A stretch of DNA of 64,000 bases from Nemophila menziesii (GCA_029959085.1 JARWIR010000017.1:26226144-26290143); one strand, 5' to 3'. Counted from the stretch's first letter, positions 10,739 through 22,469 are shown. Program-made: numbers and translations. Notes: a model not told the origin generated them from the sequence alone.

Positions 10739-12000
10739 CCGTTGTCTTTATTCTCGTTTTGCGATGGAGGAATCACTCTTGCCCATCGTCTGTTCTTTTG
10801 CTGGCCTATCAACCGGAACCCTCCGTAATTTGGCGTGCTATCGCGTTATTTGTATTTCAGTTTTTCCTAGGACCCGTGTATTATTACGTACCTTTTTTTA
10901 TTTTGATGTACTTGTCTTGAACTATTTTACCTGCACTGTTTGTTATGTTCAAGAACATCTATTCGTCTTTATCCATATCTAACTCGGCGTAACCTTTTCA
11001 TGTTTTCAATTCAGCTGGGCGGTGTTTGGTTTCTGCATACCTGTAAGGTGCAGCCCCAACACGCTCTATACGTGAACACATACATATCTGAGTCCAGCCC
11101 CATACCACATTGTCTTTTGGTGATATGGTCTTGGGTCCGGACAAATATATACCTGTTTGGCCCAGGCCTTTGGTTACACCGTTTTCTTGTTTATAGGTTG
11201 TTTTTTGCAGCAACATATTATCACACACAGTCAACCATACATATTACTAATTCAGTCAAGAAGGATTTCATACTTTGTTTGCTTAATGCTTTATCCTACA
11301 TAACTCACTATCTGTTTGATACACTTCCACTTCGGCCTACCAATGAATTCAGCCCCCTTAACTGTGCCGTTAGTTTGTTGTTTTCATCTATCATATACAG
11401 ATACTTACCTTCTGATACATGGAGATCATTTCACTCCTATTTACTGTGCATTAGTCTTACCAGGTGTAGTATGTATCATGTTACCTTTACCCCTGTTATA
11501 TACAATACTTTGTCTTTTGTATTGACCATCTTACACGGGTTTTCGCACAAACCCCTATTATATGCAATTGTCCTTTGTAATGCATACATCCGTTTGTCTC
11601 TATAACAGTATTAGCTTTTTCTCTCCTTTGCACACATATAACAACACACTGTATATATCATGTTATGGTTTTGATTATTTTACATGGTCTGGCCCCATAA
11701 TAATCTATATCCGTTATTTACATACCGGGGCCATACCCATAGCATACCAGACTGTTAAATCAACACCAAATGTTGCACGCCCACACTATTCGTCATTTTA
11801 TACTTCGCAGGCAAAATAATATATATATATTAGCAACAAGTCAAAGCTTCTCAAAATGCAGTTCAACATATAATCAGAGAATGTCATCGCCCATTAATCA
11901 AGCGTATTGCATTACACAGATTTCAAAAACTAATACTGCGAAATAACATCAAAACAAAATACCATGTGCTTGCAACAGATTCAATGCCTTTCAATACTTA
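10739..12000. other. MULE intergenic DNA between convergent genes
   Basis: Holds the 3' ends of the transposase and of accessory gene A, which converge. It is T-rich on the plus strand with no convincing coding content. Motif copies: 11046-11057 (AGGTGCAGCCCC), 11090-11101 (GAGTCCAGCCCC), 11133-11144 (GGGTCCGGACAA), 11685-11696 (TGGTCTGGCCCC) and 11727-11738 (GGGGCCATACCC). Confidence 0.7.
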
Positions 12001-15000
12001 TCATGGGTACGCCTTGGTTAAGTCACTTGCAGCGAGCATAACTTTCGACATCCGCTCCTTAATCATTAGTTTTTCCACCATGAAACGTCTCATCCCCTTG
12101 TATTCAGAAGCATGGTAGACGCCTCGAACTTGGTCACCGTTGTAGACATCCTGTGCACACAGCATTATATACACGCCGCTGTCCATTACACTTGCGCGTA
12201 CCGTCACAGCCTCGGATGTTTTGTAGACTTCTACCTTCCCGTTATCTTTACCCCCCGGTTCGTTGTAATGTTCGCTAAAAACCTTATTCCACAACATATT
12301 ATACATCTTCTGTGCATTCATCTCAGCCGTATCCCCGATTACATTTCCACCACCCTTTTTAATGGAGGAATAGTGCTCGAAGACACCCAACACTGAATCG
12401 TATATCATGGTACTCCAAAATGTTGTCCCACTCACCTTAGTCATGATAGGGATAATAACACGCTTGAAGTCAATGCTTAACTTCCTAAACCGATCCACTA
12501 CGAGCCTTTTTTCCATGTCTTCGAAACCTTTGTTGTAGTAGTACTGCAAACATTACACATTATGAGTACCCTTTAATACCATCTGGTTAGTTTAAGACAG
12601 TACGCTTATATATTACTATATACACACTACCGAACCGCACAAACAGCGTTGCTATGTTCCAATTTTGCAAAACATACAGGGTTATAGTCAACATTAATGT
12701 CGTATACACTCGCATCACAGTATAGGTACACGCAAATACGCACACACTCTTTGTACCCATTACCCAAACCCACGTTTCAAGTTCACAGGGCTAGCACATC
12801 TTTCAATAATATACTACGCGTTAAACATATGTTGACTATTGCTGTACAGGTTTTGTGATTCATTGGTACAATACGAATGGGTTTATATAGAACTGAACTT
12901 AACTTAATAGACACCCCGGGCTGTACCCATATACAAACCTAGCTCTTAACTATTGTTATTTGTATATCAGCCCAGTGTTTACATATGCATTGAATACATG
13001 AAAATCATTTATGGATAAGGATCGTACCATTGTCCTAGCGTGCAGTTGGGTGCAGTAACCTACGAATTCGTCCTTTTGCAGATCTCCCTTCCTATACGCA
13101 TCCATTCTCAACCAATGCATTACGGCATCAATTATCTGCAAATAGCGCACCGCAAATACAGGTTATGATAAACACACGGCTATACAATGTTTCCATAAGT
13201 AGTTTACGTACCTGCCACTTCACATAGCGTTGCCTATTCAAGTCTACCAAATGTTTTATCGTTATCTTTAAGCTGTTTAGTTGCCACACAACCGTGGATT
13301 CGGGGTTGTTCTCGTATACACGGTTGATAATAACATTCGCTCCTGGTGCCGCTACATTTGTCTTTGACAACTCCCTCACACACGGTTGCCTAATTGTTAG
13401 TCTGTTTTCAGCCGGCAATACAGTAGCTGCCTTACTAACCTTTTTCGGAGATATTACTACTTTCCTCCGCAAAGTTGGTGTCAATTCCTTCCTGTTCAAT
13501 GATCCTGACCCCCTTTTCACCGCCACATTCCCACCCCTACTTACAAGTCTCGCTGCCAATACTGATAATGGAACATTATCGTCATCTCCCTCACATACTT
13601 GCTTGCCCGAACACACAACAACATCTTTGACCCTTTCAACAACACCCATGGCTGGATCACAAGGTTTGCTCAAATTCACCCCCTCTGGGCTTAATATTCC
13701 AAGATCGAAGCTAGGAAACACACTTATCGTGTTTGTCAGATCTCTGAATACTCCAACGGGGGGCTTGTTCGCGTTACGGGTGTTGTTCACCTCTGAATGC
13801 AATTCATCGTTTGTTACACCTCCCACACCACATTCTGATACACTCATACGCGGAGGGCTGACGAAGCATTTCAGAAGATTATTAGGTGTACAATACACCT
13901 CATGGGTACCTCCCGCAATTACTGGATTACATATTGGTGGTAGGGCTGCCGACGATGGCTCGTCTAAATCTTTATTCCCAAAACATTTAAATACTACTCT
14001 TGGTGTATTAAAGAGGGATTCTTCAATCTCAACTGGTACCACGCCGTAATCTACTAAACTTATATTCCCAATACCTAACTCAACATGCTCACCATCAGTT
14101 ATACCGTCCTTATTGATCAGTGCCGAGCCCTGTCCCCCATCAGCGATAATTATGTCATTTACCGAATCCACCACGTTTCCAACACTTAATAATTCACTCA
14201 CACTGACAGACGCCTCTTGAAGAACAATTGGTGCCGCACCGCCCTCAGTTGCAAACACAGACACACTTAGTAGGTTGTTCAGCATCTCATTTTCAGTTAT
14301 AAGCTCGCGGTTCCGTTCTTTCACTAGGTTTAGTTCTTGCGCCATTTCAATTATTGATGCTCTTTCCTTTTCCATTTCATCTCGCAGTATTTGTACCTCA
14401 GTTCTTACTGCCACGCGAATCATTTCAATGTTAAATCTACTAGCTACTACAGATGGAGTTTCCGGCACAACCATCTGGAATTCCAACCCGTCTGTAGGCT
14501 GCGTCAGTAATATCTGCCCTGGCTGCACTATACATGTTTCGCTTTCTACGGACGAGCCAATATACGGAAAGTGCACATCATCACTCCACTTATAAGTGTC
14601 GATATTGTTCCCGTCCTCTATATCATCATTTAACAACATTCTAATCTGGTTATCCACTTCGTCGTTCACAAGGTCCATAGCCTCACCGCCAGTGAGCATT
14701 AGCTCCCCCGAGAGTACCTGCACAGTTCAGCAAAAAACATTATATCCCATGGTGTTTAATTAAACAAACTACAATGTTTACTATGTCCACCGTACCATTT
14801 CAGAGGTGACCCTACGGATTATTGTATGGTCGTAGCTTATCGGCCAATCATTTACACACCCCTTAAACATCCGTGGTATAGCCGCCGCATCAGTTGGAGA
14901 TATTAGATTACTCGAGACGTGCTCATAAAACCAGGGCTGTACGTTTATCCAATTAATTTAAATGCTAACACAAGCATAATATATATTCATAAATAAACAC

Positions 15001-15643
15001 TTACGACAAGCAATACGCAACACCCCTTTCCACGGGCTTTCTCTGGCCTCATCATGTTGTCTGCAATTGCACTCGCCCAATCGTAATCTCTCAGCTTGGA
15101 TATATCTTCCGAAATATCTGCATGCCATTGAGAAACTCTGCCATACTTACAAGGGAAGAACATTGTCGATAGCGATAGCATGTGAATCAGTCTCGCAAAG
15201 TTCCCGCTTACTTCTGGAGTCAACTCAACAGATGCCATGTTGTGCAGTAGGTCTTCAACTGTTTTCTGCAACAATTGCCCTTGCATAACCCCCGGAAAAG
15301 TTCTCTCAAACCATGGCGATGGTGTGTCTATTGTCCCCACAACATTGTGAATATTCCATTCACCCCCCTCAACTCCCATTATCAGCCTAACATCCTTTGC
15401 AGTGATTTTCATAGGGATCCCACCAATTACATAGGCTTGTGCAGCATCATTATATGTCCCAATCAGCTCTTGGACAAGCAAGTCGTACTTTCCTATGTCT
15501 TCACAAACCCCCCTCCTTTCGTACAGTTTCTTTAACATCCCATAAAAAGGAGATACCGCGCAAGCTCCAACATGCTCCAATTTAACATTTGGGTCTTTCA
15601 ACACACCGATGAGATGCGCCCATGTGCTCCTGAAACCACTCAT
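12001..15643 (-). CDS. MULE accessory gene A: pseudo-Ulp1-like protein, five exons
   Basis: Exons (minus) 15643-15005, 14936-14796, 14717-13212, 13135-13028 and 12543-12001, with lengths 639, 141, 1506, 108 and 543 nt. All introns are phase 0 with GT-AG ends, giving 978 aa without stops. The N-terminal ~260 residues have a pattern (AYVIGGIPMKITAKDVRLIMGVEGG region) like the DUF1985/mobile-type domains of plant transposon Ulp1 proteins. Exon 3 is long and low-complexity, with a coiled coil at about 363-410, a DDDNVPLSVL motif near 13550-13585 and basic stretches. The C-terminus (VIIPI...TTFWSTMIYD...FEHYSS...MDSGVYIML) follows the Ulp1 (C48) fold, but the catalytic His, Asp and Cys positions read Phe, Tyr/Ser and Ser, so peptidase activity is unlikely. 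Paralogue of the gene at 17314-20949. The start ATG directly follows a TATACAG splice acceptor. Its role is unknown; regulation of the transposon is possible. Confidence 0.85.
12917..12928 (+). repeat. MULE motif copy in gene A intron 4
   Basis: CGGGCTGTACCC, followed by CAT as in most copies. It lies in the 484-bp fourth intron of accessory gene A. Confidence 0.65.
14933..14944 (+). repeat. MULE motif copy on the gene A intron 1 acceptor
   Basis: AGGGCTGTACGT on plus. In the sense strand this is ACGTACAG followed by CCCT, so the splice acceptor AG and the first exon-2 bases are part of the motif. Confidence 0.55.
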
Positions 15644-17313
15644 CCTGTATATATACAACAAACAGGTACAGCCCCAGGATGAGAACTCATAATATCTGAA
15701 AACTAAAACGTTAATGTTCCATCCCCATGTTCTTTTGCTATACAGTTTATCACTACATTAACACATTTATTTTTTATTTGTTCAGAGACTACTTCAGTGG
15801 GCACATGTATATTATTAAACTTCTAGTCTATTTTGTGTATCCCGTAAGTGGTACAGCCCCATGATAACCCTCCCCCCCACATCTGTATTGATAATATTGG
15901 ATAGCACCTTCATCAGAAGTTTTGTTTCTACTCTACTGATCAAATATAACATTTTTCCAAATAATGAAGTGAAGCTACATATTTTTGACCCTCATGTGCT
16001 GCTTTGAATCTAATACATAGTACTCTTACGGGGGGGAAACCACTTATATATGCAGCCCCATATCCTATTATTTTCCACCTAGTTGACACATGAAGGGGCT
16101 GTACCCTGTACGGTTACAGCCCAGGTTCGTGATGTTATTCTTCATACTGCTGATATATTAACTATTTCGTTCAAATTCATGATTCACTTTGTCTAAAATT
16201 CATTATGACAATCATTGGACAATAAACTCCCTACTCATTAATACAAAATCATACATACTTCCTTAGGTTTAACAGCCTAAAACCAAAAACTCATGCACTC
16301 TACCAAACAAACAAGCACATGCTTGACTAAGACAACAATTACAAAACTATTTTCATGCATCCTGTTATATACCCATATGCACTATACATGTTGTTATGTT
16401 ACCTGTTATATGTTCCTCTGTGCAATCTTTTGCTACTTTTGATCCTAGCTCACCCCTTTCTCCACTTCCACAAACTTATCTCAAAGATATACGATAATGA
16501 ACCTCAAATATGTATTATATGTTCTTCAAATAGGTTGTGTTCCAAGCAGTATATATACTCATTAGACTAGCATACCTCTCTCCTCCTTATTGGCCAGTTT
16601 TGATTTTTTATTATTCTTTTTTTAAATGTGTCATAGTACCTGCTTTACATGTGCTTTTTGCTGGTCTTGCTCCCTCGATACCCGCCTCCTATATAAATGT
16701 TTTGTTTTATGGGAGCAGGATACCATTCACATAATCATGGGTCCAGACCATCAAGGATATAAATTACAACGGTATTCCCGACGCACCCAGCCCCATCATC
16801 AATATGTCCCTTTTCACATCATATGTTATGTACATTGTGCAAAAAGTAAACCTCAAATCTTTCGGATTTGACATATCCTAAAAAGTTTCATTGTTGGATC
16901 ACACGATTACTTACCTTTCCAACTAATTCGAATGTCAGACAATCCTGTACCCATAACGGTGCATACTAAATTACGCGGGCCTACATGGGGCTGTACTCTA
17001 ATAGTTACTTTTATACAATATGGGTCCAGCCCTATGACATACATAGTGTACTGTATCATATCACCATATCCCTATTTTGTTCTGTACCCATAGTCTTATA
17101 TAAGCTTACGTAATTAAAACAAAAAAAACACCCAGACAATCATTAGATGGGGCTGCACCCAGCAACACTTCATACATGTTTAACTTTAAGTCTATCGCTT
17201 GACCACAAACAATACATCAAACACCATCAAATGTTAATTCATACATAATATGAAACATCAAAACATAAGAGTTTTAGATGGCCAAAATAACAACAAAAAC
17301 ACCTAAATAAATT
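15644..17313. repeat. MULE intergenic DNA with the densest motif cluster
   Basis: Lies between the start of gene A and the end of gene B; no coding frame is credible. Eleven motif copies: 15664-15675 (AGGTACAGCCCC), 15849-15860 (TGGTACAGCCCC), 16048-16059 (ATATGCAGCCCC), 16095-16106 (GGGGCTGTACCC), 16111-16122 (CGGTTACAGCCC), 16739-16750 (GGGTCCAGACCA), 16941-16952 (AATCCTGTACCC), 16987-16998 (GGGGCTGTACTC), 17022-17033 (GGGTCCAGCCCT), 17078-17089 (TGTTCTGTACCC) and 17149-17160 (GGGGCTGCACCC). Both orientations occur. The promoter of gene A must lie here. Confidence 0.8.
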
Positions 17314-20300
17314 CTAGTTAGCTTTTGCCTTTGCCGCAGACTCGGTTGTGTAATCACTGTTGAGCAGATAGTTGACAATGTTTTTCCGCATTTGTCTGAA
17401 CTCATCCAGTTTATATGACCCAGCAATACGCTTTCCCCTGAACAAGTCATGTAGGCATAGCAATACATACAATCCTGACTCCCTGCAATCCCGGACACTG
17501 TGGTGCAGCCTATACTCCTTCCTAACATATGTTGGTTTCGCCGTGCCAGACACATCTCCCAACCAGCTATTGTTCACCATCCTGTTCATGCATTTCCTTG
17601 TTATACGCTCGGATTCTGTGTGTAGGAGGTTTTTGCTGCCTGCGGGACTAGAGTTGTAGTGCTCCAATGTATGTCGGTCCCTGTTGTACACAACCACTGA
17701 CCAGAAGGTGTGAATTCCAATTTTTGTCTTCATGGGCATAATCACGTGTTTGTGGCTTCTCGAGAGTGAAACACACGTCACATACAACTCCGACATCTCG
17801 CGCCTCTGTGCATTCTCCGTCTTGTACTGCAAATCATGCGTTTTTTTACTTAGTACACATTATATATCAAAAAAAACATTACCAATATCATTGTTCTAAT
17901 ACAACAGATACTTACAAATGCTCTTGCCTTTACGTGACTACACCAATTGTCTCCAACATGCTTACCCGAATTTTTCTTCCACACCGCCATCATAGCATCA
18001 ATCACCTACATTATCAGATAGTTAAACTCAATGTGTACAACAGTTTATATTTTAAGACATTTTTCACTATACCTTCCCATTAACTGCACACTGAGTTGCT
18101 ATTTTAAGACAGTTCTCAACAGAAACAGATAGCTTTCCATTATCCCAGACCATCACCTTCCCCATACCTTGCTCCATTAGCCTTTGTATAATAGCATATT
18201 CTTCTTCACCTGCAACATTCTTCCTTTCCGGTTCAACCACACCAGCACCTGTAACATCTTTTATGTTTTTCTCAATATTACACACACCCTTACCAGCTTC
18301 ATCATTCGCTTTCCCACTAACACCCCGTGAAGACTGTCCTTTCTCGAAAACCCTTCCACTCCTCCTTTTGATTACACCAACCTCAAGATTCTCAGTCCCC
18401 TTCCCATCATTATCCTCTACTAGTTTACTGTCCACATCACACAACAAAGCTGTATTGGCATCTGCCGAATCACCAACTTGTTTTCCCACATCACACTGTT
18501 CTATATTCTCCTCACCACCATCTACAGTCGTACCAGCGCCCTCCATCGCCACACCCTTTTTCTTTACAATTGCATCTGTAGGCTCAGTAGCTGTTTGCTT
18601 GCAGTTGTTCATTGCAACCAGATTACCACTCTCATCAACTCCGTAAACAGCTGCCAGTGGTGGACCGAACAATGGTTTCGTAGGTGCACAAGAGCCGCGC
18701 TGTGCTGACGGTACAGACCCATGCAACACTATCTGCATATCGGTCTCACTGCATGCGCCTCCTCCTCCCGCTGATACAGGCACTTTTCTTTTCTTCGGTG
18801 TTTGCCCAGTCACGTACTCATCACCCAGCAGTTTTCGTCTGTTACCCCTATCTGCAACTTTAACTCTATCAATCATAGAGCTTCTTCTTTTTTTCTCCAA
18901 CTCAACACCTGCGGAAATAGCTATTTTCTGCACTAGTTGGGAAAGGGGAGCATCATCATCATCACTCTCAACTGTGGCACTCATCGCTGTACCATCTTCA
19001 CCCACACAATCTTCTTGTCCTGTTTTAACATTGACCTCATGACCCTCCTTTTGATACCCATCACCCTGTACCGGCCTTATATCTATTATACTATTGCCGC
19101 ACATCAAGCTTGGTAAACTGCTAGCCCTATCCATTGAGTTCGGAAAGACACTAGTGTCGAAATTATATGGGTTGGTGAAATCGGTTTCCGCATCAACACT
19201 TGCTTGGCCTGAGTGCATGTGTATGCTACCAGTTGATGTACCCACCACCAGATCCGCTTCGTTTATATCACCGAACACATTCCTGTGATCAGCATCACGC
19301 ATGATACCTGTCAATCTCTCCAACTCTTCACGTAGCCTCTTGTTCTCCATTCTCAGGCCTTCACTATTACTCTGACTGATTTCTTCATCACCCTTAACCT
19401 CCTCAACATGATCAACAACACCTTCTGTTACATTTACCCCATCTCCTTCTACGTTGGCATCTCCCGCACCTCCGCTTTCCAACGTAACAATCCCATACTC
19501 TCTCTTCTCAAATTCTGTCCATATCAATTCATCTGCATTAACCTGCAGTACAATAAATCAGCCTTAGTTAATATTGTGTCTTATCGTTACAGAACAAGCG
19601 AATTCGTTAATTATTTTTTCCTCCTATCGTCCGGCGACGGTAATGGGCTGGCCCCATCACTAGGATATCAACCTACGGTACCAACCCCCCAATTTTTCAT
19701 CCGGTCTGTACCCATACTAACACTGCCAATATATTCTACTGATTATATATGGGTCCGTACCACTAACCATTACCTTTTTTTCCCAACCCACAATATACTT
19801 TCAAATATCAGTTATTTATACACCGGGCTGTACCCAGCACATACTATGTACAACAGCTGGATTGACCAATTACACAAACATATCAACACTAATGCGTGCT
19901 ACTACACATGTTCACGGTTACCATTAACCTAGCATAGTAACAAATGTGTGGCCAGTCTATTACTACTACCACTACTTAAAACAAATCTTTTTACATATCC
20001 TGTTTAAATTATGTCGTTTTATACGCCATTTTATATTAATATCTAATACCACTAATGTAATGCAATTTCGCTTTCAAATTTAGTTGAGATACTCTTACCA
20101 TATTAGGCTGGAGCATGTCTAATATGTCCTCCCTGAACGTATTCGGTGCCTCCTCATTCATCCATTTCAGGACACGCGGTATGGCTTGTTCATTGCTCGG
20201 TTCGATAACTGCATTAACTACATGCTCACAAAACCAAGGCTGCAAATTCAAAGAAACACAGCCATCACACAAACTAGCTATTCATTATACATTATATGAC

Positions 20301-20949
20301 TATTCAATCTTACCAGTAATATCACACAGCATCCGTTCTTATCACCATCAGCTGATTTCATCAAAGCCTCTGCGATGTGCTTTGGCCAGTTATAACTCCG
20401 TAGCTCAGAAACATTTTCCGCAATCTTCACGTGCCACTGTGTTATCCTCGCGGAAGATGACGGATAGAAAATACTAGACAACGCAAGCATGGTCATCAAC
20501 TTAACAAACGTTCGTCGCGCTCCAGAACTTTCCTTCACGCAACATCTAGCTATCAACTGTTTCACTGCTGTCATCAATAATCTGCCTGTCGTCTGACCAG
20601 GAAAATGTTTTTTGAACCAGGGAGAAGCCTTCATCTCAGTAGGTTTGAATTTTGGTATCCTAGCCTCACCACCTTCAACACCCATTATAACGCGTACGTC
20701 ATGCTCAGTAACGGACATGTTTACACCCCCTATTACGAATGCACGTTGAGTTGGATTGTAGCAGTCAAGAATGTCATTTATTACATTTTCATGCTTCGGC
20801 AATCTCCAATCCACCGTTATTTTTTGTATCCCTAAAAATAACCTATAGAACGGTGTCTCTGCTAGGGCGTCCACATAGCTAGCCGGTACCTTGTTGTCCG
20901 CAAATACCTTATATATAGACTGCAAGTTCCCTCTGTTAACCCTCATCAT
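17314..20949 (-). CDS. MULE accessory gene B: pseudo-Ulp1-like protein, five exons
   Basis: Exons (minus) 20949-20314, 20239-20099, 19542-18073, 18005-17916 and 17826-17314, with lengths 636, 141, 1470, 90 and 513 nt. All introns are phase 0, giving 949 aa without stops. Layout matches gene A exon by exon; exon 2 is exactly 141 nt in both, and exon 1 shares FVIGG...DVR.IMGVEGG, SPWF...FPG and QWH. Exon 3 carries a short coiled coil at about 320-341, a DDDDAPLSQL motif (about 18920-18965) like that of gene A, and a classical nuclear localisation signal PKKRKV encoded at 18783-18800. The C-terminal domain (VIMPM...HTFWSVVVYN...LEHYNSS...RESGLYVLL) follows the Ulp1 fold, with the HW, D and C catalytic positions substituted, as in gene A. 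A 5' UTR intron (20950-21506) ends TGTACAG just before the ATG. Probably nuclear; function unknown. Confidence 0.85.
19644..19835 (+). repeat. MULE motif cluster, gene B intron 2
   Basis: Four copies in the 556-bp second intron of gene B: 19644-19655 (TGGGCTGGCCCC), 19702-19713 (CGGTCTGTACCC), 19751-19762 (GGGTCCGTACCA) and 19824-19835 (CGGGCTGTACCC). Confidence 0.75.
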
Positions 20950-21026
20950 TCTGTACACAAACAATTCAGATAGTATTACATGACACGGCTAACACGAAAG
21001 AAAAATGAATGCATATGATACTCTTC

Positions 21027-21343
21027 TAGTACAGACCCAGCAATAGCAAATGCGGGCCGTACCCATTATACACATACACAAACTGTTTTCGAGCAATACC
21101 GCCCTACACAGTAAATACACTTGTATATTATACAAAACTTTTACAAAAGGCTAATAATGTGCCCTGTAGATGGCACAAAGACAACAATATGTATTAGGTA
21201 CAGCCCCACATAGTAGTTTAATACAGCCCGTAACCTCAGACCTAAGTGACAACCAACCACACAACCCTTTACACAGCGGTCAAACAACTATATTAAGCTT
21301 TATCTACAACTTCATAAACAAAAACCCTAATGGGTTCGTACCG
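21027..21343 (-). repeat. MULE motif cluster, gene B leader intron
   Basis: Five copies in the proposed 5' UTR intron of gene B: 21027-21038 (TAGTACAGACCC), 21053-21064 (CGGGCCGTACCC), 21196-21207 (AGGTACAGCCCC), 21219-21230 (TAATACAGCCCG) and 21332-21343 (GGGTTCGTACCG). Orientations are mixed. Confidence 0.75.
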
Positions 21344-21506
21344 CAACTTAACAAAACTCTACCATACACCAAACATATGTAATACAGTTAAACTTTCTCA
21401 TACACCTACTACATCATCTATACTATATCATATACAACACATAAACACTTTTTGAACTCAACAATCTGATCAGAATCAAGGAGGCTTTCCCTTTTTTTTT
21501 TCTTAC

Positions 21507-21691
21507 CTTCTGCACAATGTATCGGCTGTTCTTCCCGTTCTCCGAACCTTCTTCCCTCACCAACACCTTCCTCTCTGCGTCTTCTATTGTTCAAGCAACC
21601 AAGAGTCTTTTGATCACACCTACCGAGAGAGAAGAGCCGATATCCAAGATAAAAGGTGTAGTATGGCGTTTCGTTTTTGGGTTTTATAGAT
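21507..21691 (-). promoter_or_regulatory. Gene B promoter and non-coding first exon
   Basis: In minus sense a TATA-like TCTATAAAAC at 21682-21691 is followed about 180 bp later by a strong 5' splice site, GAAG/GTAAGA, at 21507/21506. With the acceptor at 20950 this gives a 557-bp leader intron. The layout mirrors the transposase at the other end of the element: terminal promoter, leader intron, ATG just after the acceptor. Confidence 0.5.
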
Positions 21692-22058
21692 GCTTTTTCA
21701 ACACGCTTATCTCTCCTACGTGGTCTATTTACTTTATGTCCACATAGATCTCCCTGCTATTACATTCGTGGGGTTCATTTTGTCATTACACATGCTAAAG
21801 TTAACGTGTAACTAGTACACTAATGGGATGGGGGTTTCTTATAATTGGGGTATGCCAACCGGCCTTTAAAAGTTAATAGCCCTTTATTTACCTTTACAAG
21901 TCGATCTGAGCTAAAATCAGTTGAGCAAGTATATATTTTTAACTTTACAAATGAGCTTCTTTTACATCGGGTTCGAGTTGATCACAAACAATTAATTTAT
22001 TCTGTGTTTAAAGTAAAATTTCATGAACCATCGATATTCAGTGAATTTGGTATGAAAG

Positions 22059-22427
22059 GTGACATGTGATATTAATAAAAAAAGATACGAACACATAATA
22101 TTTAAATGGGATAGTAATCGTATATATGGAAATAAAAGTATGTTCGTCGAGATGTACGAATCTGTAAATGGTAATATAACTTTTGGCGATATGTCAAAAA
22201 CTCCAGTCAAAGACAAAGGAAAAATCATGATAAAATTAAAGAATGGTGAAGATCAGTTTATTTCAAATGTTTATTTTATTCCAGGAATGAAGAAAAATAT
22301 CTTAAGTATGGGCCAGGTACTGAAAAAAAGCCACACTATGCAGTTAGAGCACACGAGTCTATATATGAAAAGTGGTGACGGGACCTTAATTGCAAAGGTT
22401 CCAATGACTAGCAATCGGATTTCATAA
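22059..22427 (+). pseudogene. copia protease region
   Basis: The 122-codon frame matches the aspartic protease segment of copia polyproteins: WDSN (Asp of the active-site region), ITFGDMSKTPVKDKGKI, LKNGEDQFISNVYFIPGMK and NILSMGQVL. It ends at a stop just before the pre-integrase domain (WHLRHDHL at about 22490). Confidence 0.8.
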
Positions 22428-22469
22428 TGAACATCCACCATGATGTAACAAAGTGTTTAAAATCATGTT

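Larger units (their letters stand above)
6570..21882. mobile_element. 15.3-kb Mutator-like element (MULE) with three intact genes
   Basis: Contains a mudrA-type transposase (plus) and two paralogous accessory genes (minus), all free of stops after splicing. A 9-bp direct repeat TTTATTTAC at 6561-6569 and 21883-21891 is the best candidate target-site duplication; 9 bp is the usual MULE length. The proposed termini (GAGGAAATTACTTTATA at left; GGGCTATTAACTTTTAAA read inwards at right) are only weakly alike, as in non-TIR MULEs. A short inverted match ATACCCCAA/TTGGGGTAT lies at 6658 and 21845. Genes face each other, with promoters near both ends. A 12-bp motif is scattered through all non-coding parts. 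Confidence 0.75.

Noticed and set aside
10940..11605. 221-codon plus-strand open frame between the transposase and gene A
   Set aside because: Composition follows T-rich DNA (Leu, Phe, Tyr, Cys, His), there is no recognisable domain, and it contains several copies of the non-coding motif.
13294..14049. 251-codon plus-strand open frame
   Set aside because: Lies antisense to exon 3 of gene A, whose frame is supported by splice sites, a paralogue and domain order.
18263..18646. 127-codon plus-strand open frame
   Set aside because: Antisense to exon 3 of gene B.
6780..21790. Direct similarity GGGGTT...TTTGTCATTA near 6785 and 21766
   Set aside because: Considered as MULE ends, but it is in direct rather than inverted order, short and internal to the better supported 9-bp duplication.
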